A stretch of 36,703 bases of DNA, taken from the IMG/VR virus record IMGVR_UViG_3300033273_000670, positions 1 through 36,703 of that record; one strand, written 5' to 3'. The stretch is from a virus. Shown here piece after piece: positions 1 through 6,526 of the stretch; positions within the stretch are counted from its first letter, which is position 1, and each line of letters begins with the position of its first letter. The notes beneath the pieces are model-generated. The model had not been told where the DNA came from. It saw only the letters and a list, made by a program, of their open reading frames with translations, and did not search any database. The position numbers and the translations under genes were made by a program.

Positions 1-1973
1 ATACAGTTGCCGATGAATCTGCAACTCAATCAACGACAACAGTTGAAGCTGCAGCCACTGCTGCTGCGGAAGAACAAACTCAACCTCTTGCACAACCATC
101 AGACTGTGAACCCATTCCTATGGGTAAAATTCAACAGGATATTCAAAATGCAATCACTGAAATCCAGAAATTACAAAAGTCTATTACTAGTTATGAGCTG
201 GTAGTTACAATTGCTGGTAGGGAATACGACATATCTGATATAGAAGGGTTAATCCAAAAGAAAATGCAATGGGTTACCAAGAAAGTCTCTGAGGGCATCA
301 AATGGGTGATGAAACAATCTCAGAAATTCGTGACTAGAACAGTCAATGAGATTATGAATAAGACATATTCCCTATTGTTCCCAAGTGACAGACCGGCACT
401 CCATGTTGCAATTCAAACAGTTAATGATCTCATTGCATGTCTGTTCAGAAAATTCATCGGTAGTTTGGTCACTGATGTTGGTGAAATGATGGAGAAGGTT
501 GCATCTAATGTCATTAATGCAGCTTCATGTGTTGTTGAAAATATGATTGCAAATACTCTTGGACAAATCGTTGGTGAAATTTCTGCAGCAGTGAATGGTG
601 TTTTGGGTGGCATCACTGCACTCACAGGTCAGGTCACCGCAATTGCAGGTCAAATTCTTGGAATCATCACAGACCTTCTTTCATTCCTGAGTTGTGAAGA
701 AACTCCAAATTGTTCTGAAGTAAACAACTGGAATATTTTAAGTGGTGGTGCACCAATTTCAAAATCAAACCTGGATTCCTTAGTCAGTAAGGCATCTTCG
801 GTTGCAAGCACTGCGGCTGGTATTGGAGATGCTGCTTCAGGTGCTGGTCAAGGTCTTGATTTCTCAGATGTTCTTGGACTTGATTCTTGTAATCTTGGTC
901 CTATTCTGTGTGGACCACCGTTAATGGAATTATGGGGTAGTGGAGGATCTGGTGCTGCAGCTAATCTCGTGATTGGAAACTTAGGTGAAGTTATTGGTGT
1001 TGATCTGATAAGTTTTGGTGCAGGATATGACAGTGCATATGCCAATGTAAATGATCCATGCGGTAATGGATCTGGTGCAGTTCTTAAACCTGTCATCGGT
1101 AATTATTTCATCGATTCTACTGACGATCAAGGTAATGTCATATTAGATTCACAAGGTAATCCAGTACAAGAAGAAATTGAGAATGGAATTATTGATATAG
1201 TTATTATTGAACCTGGTGCTGGGTACCTTGCAGCTCCTAATGGAAGTAAAGGTGCAGGTGGTTATACATGGGCAGATCCTGAGGATACTACTGTTAAACA
1301 TCCTGATGGTTCATATGATACACCTAAACCACCAGGTATTCCTATCACAGTCAATCCTGGTGATGAGGTTGAAACACCACCAGGAACTATTATAATTACA
1401 GAACCTCAACCAGGTGGAACAGATGATGTAATCACTGGAGTTGATGGTGAGGAAATTCGTGTTGAAGATCAAATCGGTCAAGGTGGTGGTGAGGAAATTC
1501 GTGTTGAAGATCAAATCGGTCAAGGTGGTGGTGAGGAAATTTTGGGTGGTATTCCTACTATCATCAAAAATCCAGGTGTGTTTACATCTCCAAAACCAGA
1601 CTTTGAACGTATTACTGGACAGTATCCTGTTGTTTCGAGTGGTTCTTATCCAGTTATCCTCTATCTTTGTGATGTTGTGATTCTTGAAACTGGATTTAAT
1701 TATTCAGAAGGAGATCAAGTTATAATTGAACCAGACATTGGTGCAAAGGCTGAAGCCAAATTTGATGCTCAAGGTAGAGTCATATCCGTCAAGGTTACCG
1801 AAGGAGCAGAAGGATTTACTGAGTTCCCAAGACTTTACATTAGATCAAATTCAGGTTATAATGCTGTTCTACGTCCCAGACTCTGTATAGATAGAGTTGG
1901 TTCAGATGAACTCAAGGAGCCTATGGTACAAGACAAGATCGTCAGTGTTATTGATTGTGTAGGTAAATTTTAA
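1..1973 (+). CDS. Large virion structural protein, 5' partial
   Basis: The frame is open from base 3 through the first ATG (120), so the gene starts upstream of the window; about 656 residues are visible. The visible N-terminus is a Thr/Ala/Gln/Glu-rich linker. It is followed by a helical, amphipathic stretch with few charged gaps, then Gly/Ala-rich sequence, then beta-type segments with GAGY motifs (GAGYDSAY, EPGAGYLAAP) like those in two other giant proteins of this window. A 14-residue unit (GEEIRVEDQIGQGG) is repeated in tandem. Its stop overlaps the next start as TAATG, and it heads a coupled set of four structural genes. I infer a baseplate or tail protein made late in infection. The exact T4 counterpart is not recognisable, and no lysozyme or other enzyme motif is seen. 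Confidence 0.8.
   Translation, partial: TVADESATQSTTTVEAAATAAAEEQTQPLAQPSDCEPIPMGKIQQDIQNAITEIQKLQKSITSYELVVTIAGREYDISDIEGLIQKKMQWVTKKVSEGIKWVMKQSQKFVTRTVNEIMNKTYSLLFPSDRPALHVAIQTVNDLIACLFRKFIGSLVTDVGEMMEKVASNVINAASCVVENMIANTLGQIVGEISAAVNGVLGGITALTGQVTAIAGQILGIITDLLSFLSCEETPNCSEVNNWNILSGGAPISKSNLDSLVSKASSVASTAAGIGDAASGAGQGLDFSDVLGLDSCNLGPILCGPPLMELWGSGGSGAAANLVIGNLGEVIGVDLISFGAGYDSAYANVNDPCGNGSGAVLKPVIGNYFIDSTDDQGNVILDSQGNPVQEEIENGIIDIVIIEPGAGYLAAPNGSKGAGGYTWADPEDTTVKHPDGSYDTPKPPGIPITVNPGDEVETPPGTIIITEPQPGGTDDVITGVDGEEIRVEDQIGQGGGEEIRVEDQIGQGGGEEILGGIPTIIKNPGVFTSPKPDFERITGQYPVVSSGSYPVILYLCDVVILETGFNYSEGDQVIIEPDIGAKAEAKFDAQGRVISVKVTEGAEGFTEFPRLYIRSNSGYNAVLRPRLCIDRVGSDELKEPMVQDKIVSVIDCVGKF
1446..1541 (+). 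repeat. 42-bp in-frame tandem repeat
   Basis: A 42-bp unit coding for 14 residues begins at 1446 and again at 1488, and a third partial copy begins at 1530. The two full copies are nearly identical at DNA level, which suggests recent slippage or duplication inside a linker of the first structural gene. Confidence 0.85.
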
Positions 1974-2551
1974 TGGCATCTCAACAAAACTATCATACAA
2001 TTAGGTACGGCACTGCTGAGGGTGAGATTAAATTTGGTCACATCACTCAAGATAATCAAACGTCTGCAGTGATGTTGAGAAATGGTCACCATCCAACTCA
2101 CTACATCACTCTCGATCAAACTGGTGCACCACATAGAAAACATGGAACAATCTGTCGTTCTCCTGGATCATTCCAGGTAAGAGCAGGTGATAATACACCC
2201 GATGGTCAACCTGGTGTCTATGTCGAAGCAGTTAGTGGTGATCTTGTTCTCCGTTCCCCAAGTGGTAAAGTGAGAATCGAGGGGGTAGATGTTGACATCA
2301 TTGCTAGTGGTTATGATGGTGCAACAGGAATCATCAATATTGACGCCAATGACAAAATTATCATGAGAGCACAAACTATTGATGCAGCAGCCACAGCTAG
2401 TATGAAACTATTCACAGATAATACTTTGAATATGATTGCTAAAGGAATTTTAAATTGTTATGGTGGTTTAATTGACTTTGGTGACGGTGCATGTAGTCTT
2501 AAAGGATCAAAAGGTGGATCAGTAAACGAAATTACGAATACGATATTATGA
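1973..2551 (+). CDS. Virion protein with beta-helix-like C-terminal half, probable baseplate component
   Basis: This is a 192-residue protein. Residues ~60-140 contain short alternating beta repeats (VYVEAVSGDLVLRSPSGKV, then VDVDIIASG, INIDANDKIIMRAQ) of the kind seen in T4 gp5 C-terminal and VgrG-type triple-stranded helices. It ends in a Gly/Lys-rich tail. The start is fixed by TAATG overlap with the preceding gene, and the ATGA overlap at 2548 couples it to the next. I infer a spike- or hub-associated baseplate protein. The fold resemblance is by eye only, and no catalytic motif is present. It could equally be a tail-fibre accessory protein. Confidence 0.7.
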   Translation: MASQQNYHTIRYGTAEGEIKFGHITQDNQTSAVMLRNGHHPTHYITLDQTGAPHRKHGTICRSPGSFQVRAGDNTPDGQPGVYVEAVSGDLVLRSPSGKVRIEGVDVDIIASGYDGATGIINIDANDKIIMRAQTIDAAATASMKLFTDNTLNMIAKGILNCYGGLIDFGDGACSLKGSKGGSVNEITNTIL

Positions 2552-3417
2552 AGGTACCAGATTTAAAAGTAGGTAAAAGACTCTTTGTTGGAGAAGGACA
2601 ACCCATTTCTCTGGGAATTGGTCCACTTGAAATACGTGGTTCTGCCTATATTGAAGGACCAACAGTCACAGGAGTTCCTCCATTCCCCTTTGTTTATGCA
2701 ACACATATGGTTGGTCCATGTGCCAATTCTGATATGTTATTCCCACCAATTGTTCCTGGTGCTCTTGCAATCTTCCCAGGTGGTGGAGGGGGAAACAGTT
2801 CTCCTTATTCTGTTGCTGTAAGTGGTAGCCAGGCTACATTTGGTAATTTAGATACCAATGGACATGTCGTTGCAGGTATTGACCTTAATGCTCAAGGTGA
2901 TGTCTATTGTTATAATGCATTTAAGGCACCAAGAATTCATGCACTATCGTTGAAGAAGGATCTTCCATTCGATATGCCCCACCCTAACAAAAAGGGTTGG
3001 AGACTTCGCCACGTTTGTATTGAAGGTCCAGAAATTGCTGTCTACTGTAGAGGAAGAGTCCCTGCAGATGGAATTATTAATCTTCCAACTTTCTGGGATG
3101 GACTGGTTAATCCTGAGGACATGACAATCAGTCTCACTCCAATTGGATGTTGGCAAGAATTGTTCGTCAAGGAGAAACGATGGGGTAAACAAATTGTTGT
3201 TGCAAATAATGCTGGTGGTCCTATCAATGCAGACTATTATATTGTTGCACGTAGACTTGATGATGATCTTGTGGTAGAATATGAGGGTGAATCATATGAG
3301 GATTATCCTGGTGGAAACGAAGGATATTCATTCAACTTTGAAGCCAATTATGTCGAAGGGTTAATTCGAGATATGGTGAATGAAAAAGTAGAAAAAATTG
3401 AGGAAGAACAGAAATGA
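2548..3417 (+). CDS. Virion structural protein with EGPE/LTPIG domain (copy 1)
   Basis: This is a 289-residue protein. The N-terminal part (about 1-75) is Pro/Gly-rich. Residues ~75-140 are beta-type. Residues ~143-225 form a domain with the landmarks MPHPNKKGWRLRH, CIEGPE, YCRGRV, LPTFWDGLV and SLTPIG, followed by a strand pair ending ARRLDDDLVVEYEG. The C-terminus is acidic and helical (NEKVEKIEEEQK). The same domain recurs in the next gene. In marine phage virion proteins this domain commonly sits near the C-terminus; whether it is a chaperone, trimerisation or binding module is unknown to me. The gene starts in an ATGA overlap and ends in another, so it is part of one coupled late operon. 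Confidence 0.75.
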   Translation: MKVPDLKVGKRLFVGEGQPISLGIGPLEIRGSAYIEGPTVTGVPPFPFVYATHMVGPCANSDMLFPPIVPGALAIFPGGGGGNSSPYSVAVSGSQATFGNLDTNGHVVAGIDLNAQGDVYCYNAFKAPRIHALSLKKDLPFDMPHPNKKGWRLRHVCIEGPEIAVYCRGRVPADGIINLPTFWDGLVNPEDMTISLTPIGCWQELFVKEKRWGKQIVVANNAGGPINADYYIVARRLDDDLVVEYEGESYEDYPGGNEGYSFNFEANYVEGLIRDMVNEKVEKIEEEQK

Positions 3418-4019
3418 CGGATTTTGTTCCAGCTGGTGAGGGTGCTGCAGGACCAGATTGTACAGATATTGCAGCATGGGGTGAAGCTTCTGTAATCATC
3501 CCACAGTATATTGCAAAAGTAAAAGTCGAACCTGAAGAAGGTTATCCAGAGGGTGCTTGTCCACCATATTATTATTCCAATGCACAAATTGATAATTTGT
3601 TGGTTACAGGGGTATGTGGGACAGAAGAAGTAACTGATTTCGTAGGGAAAACGGTAACTGTCAGTGGTAATATTACTGGTGGATCAAAGACCTTTAATAT
3701 TCCACACCCATCACCAAATAAGAAAAAAATGCGTTTGGTGCATGCATGTCTTGAGGGTCCAGAAAATGGAGTGTATTTCAGAGGTCGAGTCAGAAATGTG
3801 ACAGAGATCGAACTTCCAGATTATTGGAAGGACCTTGTAGATATTGATTCCATTACTGTAAGTCTGACTCCTATCGGAGCACATCAAAACGTGATTGTAA
3901 AACGTTGGGATGATGAAAAAGTTCATCTACAGTCTGATGGTCTTCCGATTGATTGTTTCTATCAAGTCTATGCAACACGGAAGGACATTGAACCGTTGGT
4001 CATTGAGCAGGTAGAATAA
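3414..4019 (+). CDS. Virion structural protein with EGPE/LTPIG domain (copy 2)
   Basis: This is a 201-residue protein. An N-terminal segment of about 95 residues, unlike copy 1, is followed from residue ~98 by the shared domain: HPSPNKKKMRLVHACLEGPE, YFRGRV, LPDYWKDLV, SLTPIG, and a closing ATRKDIEPLVIEQVE. The domain has diverged in sequence from the preceding gene but keeps its landmark order, so tandem duplication is the simplest reading. It starts in an ATGA overlap with the previous stop. It is the last member of the structural operon; a sigma70-like promoter begins 14 bases after its stop. Confidence 0.75.
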   Translation: MTDFVPAGEGAAGPDCTDIAAWGEASVIIPQYIAKVKVEPEEGYPEGACPPYYYSNAQIDNLLVTGVCGTEEVTDFVGKTVTVSGNITGGSKTFNIPHPSPNKKKMRLVHACLEGPENGVYFRGRVRNVTEIELPDYWKDLVDIDSITVSLTPIGAHQNVIVKRWDDEKVHLQSDGLPIDCFYQVYATRKDIEPLVIEQVE

Positions 4020-4033
4020 CTGGCACAACGTAC

Positions 4034-4063
4034 TTGACAGGGGGTAGGGAGATCGTATATATT
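4034..4063 (+). promoter_or_regulatory. Sigma70-like promoter before the small-gene island
   Basis: A perfect -35 TTGACA (4034-4039) is followed by a TATA-rich -10 region, read as TATATT at 4058-4063 (18-bp spacer) or TATATA at 4056-4061 (16-bp). No T4 late octamer is present. It would transcribe the gene at 4087 and those beyond, independently of the structural operon. Confidence 0.65.
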
Positions 4064-4086
4064 AATAAGGTAATCGATATTGATCC

Positions 4087-4317
4087 ATGTCCCGACCCCT
4101 GCCTGATAGTTTCTACGCCAAGAATGACGAAGAAGAGTATCTGACCCGTATCGTCATCGATGAGGCTCTGCTAAAGTTTTATCTGTACTCCAGTTATGGT
4201 GAAAAACAAGTCGTTGATTGCGACAACACTGACGAATATGATACAGTTCTCGACTTGATCAAGTGTGTCGTCGATGAAGACATCGTTGTTTATGCTGAAC
4301 CCCCTGCTGAACTGTGA
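4087..4317 (+). CDS. Small acidic hypothetical protein
   Basis: This 76-residue protein is rich in Asp/Glu, with alternating beta/alpha character (LTRIVIDEALLKFYLYSS, then EYDTVLDLIKCVVDEDIVVY). It has no membrane segment and no recognisable motif. It is the first gene behind the sigma70-like promoter at 4034, with no clear Shine-Dalgarno before ATG. Function unknown. Its coding texture and position make it a real gene rather than a shadow. Confidence 0.7.
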   Translation: MSRPLPDSFYAKNDEEEYLTRIVIDEALLKFYLYSSYGEKQVVDCDNTDEYDTVLDLIKCVVDEDIVVYAEPPAEL

Positions 4318-4365
4318 TCAATCATTCATATAATCTGTATAAAGAAATTGTAGAGTGTTACAACT

Positions 4366-4521
4366 ATGAGACCAGAAACCCGTCAATCTATGGAAATGTT
4401 ATTCGCGGCGAAATGGAATTTACCGACAGCAGCCAGGAATTGCAATCTGACGGACAAGGAGATGAAGATCACGTTCAATGAATATTGTCGTTTAAATCCT
4501 GCTACATATGAATCTGATTGA
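4366..4521 (+). CDS. 51-residue protein, possible helix-turn-helix
   Basis: The ORF starts ATG-AGA-CCA at 4366 and stops with TGA at 4519-4521. The protein begins MRPETRQSMEMLFAAKWNLP. Its central part, from WNLPTAARNCNLT to TDKEMKITFNEY, has the spacing of a helix-turn-helix (helix, short turn, second helix). It overlaps the amidohydrolase start by 14 bases, which implies translational coupling, as that gene lacks its own ribosome binding site. A DNA-binding role is an inference from pattern only. It is short but has consistent codon use and context. Confidence 0.6.
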   Translation: MRPETRQSMEMLFAAKWNLPTAARNCNLTDKEMKITFNEYCRLNPATYESD

Positions 4522-5530
4522 ACGTATTGAAGAACTTTCGAAGACTTTACCAAGACCTGCTCATAGTGAAGCAGATACTAGAGGTAAATCACTTGTAATT
4601 AAGTGGATGTTAGAAGACGGTTTGACCGTCAATAAAGACATCTATGGTAATATAAGAGGTGTTCTTCCTGGTTCTGGTGCGCCTATTGTTACTGGTTCAC
4701 ATACCGATACTGTAGCAACTGCAGGAAAGTATGATGGTGCTTTGGGTGTTTTGGCAGGATTAGAAGCAGCCAGAAAACTGAAAGGTCAATTAAAGCATCC
4801 ACTAGAAATTGTAATCTTCGATGATGAAGAAAATACAATGAGTGGATCAATCGGGTATTGTTCAAAAAAACCTGACATCACTGCATTTATTGAACTCCAC
4901 GTTGAACAGGGACCAGTATTGGATGTTCAACAACTTGATATTGGTGTGGTTCAAGGTATTGTAGGACAGAGGAGATGTTCAGTATCTGTGTTTGGTCAAG
5001 AGAACCACGCAGGAACAACTCCTATGAATATGAGAAATGATGCTCTGGTCAAAACAGCAGAGATCATTACTTATATCAACGAAAAGGCACAAGAGGCAGA
5101 TGGTCTTGTTGCCACTGTGGGTGTGTTGGATGTGTCTCCCAACGCATTCAGTGTGATTCCTGGCAGAGTAGACTTTACTCTACAAGTCAGGGATTTGTAT
5201 GCTGACAAGATGGAAGAGTTTGTGGAGGATGTCTGTAAGAAGTTTGATCTTCGATATGAGATTCAACATCAATCAGAACCCGCATTGTGTGATCCCACTA
5301 TCATGGAACACATTTCAGACTCCTGTGGTGAACTGATGATGAGATATATTGAGATGCCTTCAAGGGCGTCACATGATGCTCAAAACTTCACTTTCTGTCC
5401 TATGGGTATGATCTTTGTTCCGTCTATTGGTGGAATCAGTCATTCTCCAAAAGAAGACACAACAGACGAAATGTGTTATAATGGTGTGGAGGTTCTTATT
5501 GAGACGATAAGACGAATTGATGAATCATAA
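4508..5530 (+). CDS. Compact M20-family amidohydrolase (N-carbamoyl-L-amino acid / allantoate amidohydrolase-like)
   Basis: This 340-residue protein keeps the metal site of the Zn-dependent hydantoinase/carbamoylase branch of M20: H65 and D67 in GSHTDT, D76 in KYDGALG, E107-E108 in FDDEE, H131 in IELHVEQGP and H312 in GGISHSP. Also visible are HAGTTPM (H167), the PNAFSVIPG segment (210-219) and ASHDAQ (H289). Family members hydrolyse N-carbamoyl amino acids, allantoate or ureidoglycolate-type substrates in the cytosol, releasing CO2 and ammonia; the exact substrate cannot be read here. Family proteins are usually near 410 residues. This one has only about 20 residues between DEE and ELHVEQ, where relatives carry a much longer insert. 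It overlaps the 51-aa gene. It is probably an auxiliary metabolic gene for nitrogen or pyrimidine/purine salvage (inference). Confidence 0.85.
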   Translation: MNLIERIEELSKTLPRPAHSEADTRGKSLVIKWMLEDGLTVNKDIYGNIRGVLPGSGAPIVTGSHTDTVATAGKYDGALGVLAGLEAARKLKGQLKHPLEIVIFDDEENTMSGSIGYCSKKPDITAFIELHVEQGPVLDVQQLDIGVVQGIVGQRRCSVSVFGQENHAGTTPMNMRNDALVKTAEIITYINEKAQEADGLVATVGVLDVSPNAFSVIPGRVDFTLQVRDLYADKMEEFVEDVCKKFDLRYEIQHQSEPALCDPTIMEHISDSCGELMMRYIEMPSRASHDAQNFTFCPMGMIFVPSIGGISHSPKEDTTDEMCYNGVEVLIETIRRIDES

Positions 5531-5560
5531 GTGGGCAGTCAACGCTGCAGGGGTGTAATG

Positions 5561-5589
5561 TTGACGTAAGTCCCATTTTATGGTATAAT
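5561..5589 (+). promoter_or_regulatory. Near-consensus sigma70 promoter for the HNH-tRNA unit
   Basis: TTGACG (5561-5566), a 17-bp spacer and TATAAT (5584-5589) form an almost ideal bacterial housekeeping promoter. It lies 33 bp upstream of the HNH start and would also produce the tRNA-Leu transcript. Confidence 0.8.
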
Positions 5590-5591
5590 TT

Positions 5592-5598
5592 CTAAATA
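5592..5598 (+). promoter_or_regulatory. Possible T4-type late promoter
   Basis: CTAAATA lies three bases after the sigma70 -10 box and 24 bp before the HNH start codon, the same distance as in the fibre-region late promoters. It may allow late as well as early expression; it is a single weak match. Confidence 0.35.
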
Positions 5599-5621
5599 GT
5601 GATACCCCTGCTATTAAGAAA

Positions 5622-5966
5622 ATGCCTTACAAAGATAGAGAAAAACAGCGCCAATACCAGCAAGAATGGCATAAAGAACATAGAAGACCAGTAACGCTAC
5701 AGACTTCTCGTCAAAAAAGGAAACAAATGGTCCAAGACGCAAAGGTAAAACCTTGTGCGTGTTGTGGAAAAACATACCATTATAGTGCCATGGATTTACA
5801 TCACATTGACCCTACCAAAAAAGACGGTATGGTGGGACAGTTTGTAAAAAATGGAACTTACAAAACATTACAAGAAGAAATTGATAAGTGTACAGTGTTA
5901 TGTGCTATTTGTCACAGACTTCTACATGCCGGTCAAATTGAACTACCAGGGAGAATGGTGGAATAG
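5622..5966 (+). CDS. HNH endonuclease
   Basis: This 114-residue protein has a basic N-terminal helix (KDREKQRQYQQEW). The HNH fold then shows zinc cysteines C45-x-x-C48 and C94-x-x-C97, the catalytic DLHHIDP (H60/H61) and the closing CHRLLH (H98, H102). The length fits small free-standing phage HNH nucleases. Such genes nick or cut DNA and can act as homing elements. Its last five codons and stop lie inside the 5' end of the tRNA-Leu gene, so ORF and tRNA are physically fused. It sits behind a near-consensus sigma70 promoter. Homing near the tRNA locus is an inference; another HNH role cannot be excluded. Confidence 0.88.
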   Translation: MPYKDREKQRQYQQEWHKEHRRPVTLQTSRQKRKQMVQDAKVKPCACCGKTYHYSAMDLHHIDPTKKDGMVGQFVKNGTYKTLQEEIDKCTVLCAICHRLLHAGQIELPGRMVE

Positions 5967-6034
5967 GTAGACACACCGGCCTTAAAAGCCGTTGGGAGTA
6001 AAATCTCGTGCGGGTTCGACCCCCGCTTCTCCTA
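5949..6034 (+). tRNA. tRNA-Leu (anticodon UAA)
   Basis: The acceptor stem GGGAGAA (5949-5955) pairs with TTCTCCT (6027-6033), with one G-U. The D-arm is of leucine type (GGTAGACA), and the anticodon loop CTTAAAA carries TAA between CGGC and GCCG. A long class II variable arm (GGGA...TCTC) precedes the T-arm GCGGG-TTCGACC-CCCGC. A73 is the discriminator and no CCA is encoded. It reads UUA codons, which are commoner in AT-rich phage genes than in many hosts. Its 5' end overlaps the HNH stop. Confidence 0.95.
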
Positions 6035-6041
6035 TTATGAA

Positions 6042-6070
6042 TTGAGTGTTTTATTATTCGTTGTTAGAAT
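6042..6070 (+). promoter_or_regulatory. Probable sigma70-like promoter
   Basis: TTGAGT (6042-6047), a 17-bp spacer and TAGAAT (6065-6070) lie between the tRNA and the gene starting at 6092. Four to five of six positions match at each box with optimal spacing. Confidence 0.5.
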
Positions 6071-6091
6071 ACTACCTAATACGAAACATAC

Positions 6092-6406
6092 ATGCCACTT
6101 ACACCAACCAAATATGACAAAATATACGTCAAATCAAGAAACCCATACAAGACACCTGAACCTCAGATATATAATGATGAAAAGGAAATTCAACTAAGGT
6201 TGTATTTTCGATGCGAAAGCAGTCACTACACAAAACACATGAAAGTCAACTTCTGGTATTCCAATGACATGGAAGAATGGAGATGGACACTCACCTCCGA
6301 TGAAGATGTATCACTTCAAGAGAGTGGAAATCGTGAAAAACTTCGTGATGCTATGAATGATGTTGCCAATACAGTAGAGTATCTACTTGACAACGATATG
6401 ATCTAA
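6092..6406 (+). CDS. Hypothetical protein, soluble, 104 aa
   Basis: The protein is mixed and charged, with aromatic-rich beta segments (LRLYFRCES, KVNFWYSNDMEEWRW) followed by a C-terminal amphipathic helix (REKLRDAMNDVANTVEYLL). It has no signal peptide, membrane helix or known catalytic motif. It has its own sigma70-like promoter and is followed by a rho-independent terminator at 6460, so it appears to be a single-gene unit. The family is not recognised. Confidence 0.7.
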   Translation: MPLTPTKYDKIYVKSRNPYKTPEPQIYNDEKEIQLRLYFRCESSHYTKHMKVNFWYSNDMEEWRWTLTSDEDVSLQESGNREKLRDAMNDVANTVEYLLDNDMI

Positions 6407-6459
6407 TGTTATAATACTAAAGAACCTTCCGTGTGAATTAGTGCCACTCTGTGGTAATC

Positions 6460-6485
6460 AACCTCCCTACAAGGGAGGTTTTTTT
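6460..6485 (+). terminator. Rho-independent terminator
   Basis: An 8-bp perfect stem AACCTCCC (6460-6467) / GGGAGGTT (6473-6480) with a 5-nt loop is followed by seven T residues (6479-6485). It ends the early-type island just before the late promoter of the giant virion gene. Confidence 0.92.
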
Positions 6486-6489
6486 ATGT

Positions 6490-6497
6490 AATAAATA
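6490..6497 (+). promoter_or_regulatory. T4-type late promoter (AATAAATA)
   Basis: The octamer AATAAATA lies 30 bp before the ATG at 6527 and directly after the terminator, matching the T4 late consensus TATAAATA at seven of eight positions. Confidence 0.7.
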
Positions 6498-6526
6498 TCT
6501 AATAATAGATATCGTGTGCAAGACAG

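Noticed and set aside
7-204. Reading frame at 7-204 in another frame
   Set aside because: Leu/Gln-rich low-complexity translation overlapping the in-frame continuation of the first structural gene, which is open from base 3.
4305-4334. TATAAT at 4329 as promoter for the 51-aa gene
   Set aside because: The -10 box is perfect but the best -35 (TGCTGA) is poor, and the stronger promoter at 4034 already covers this gene; left out as a feature.
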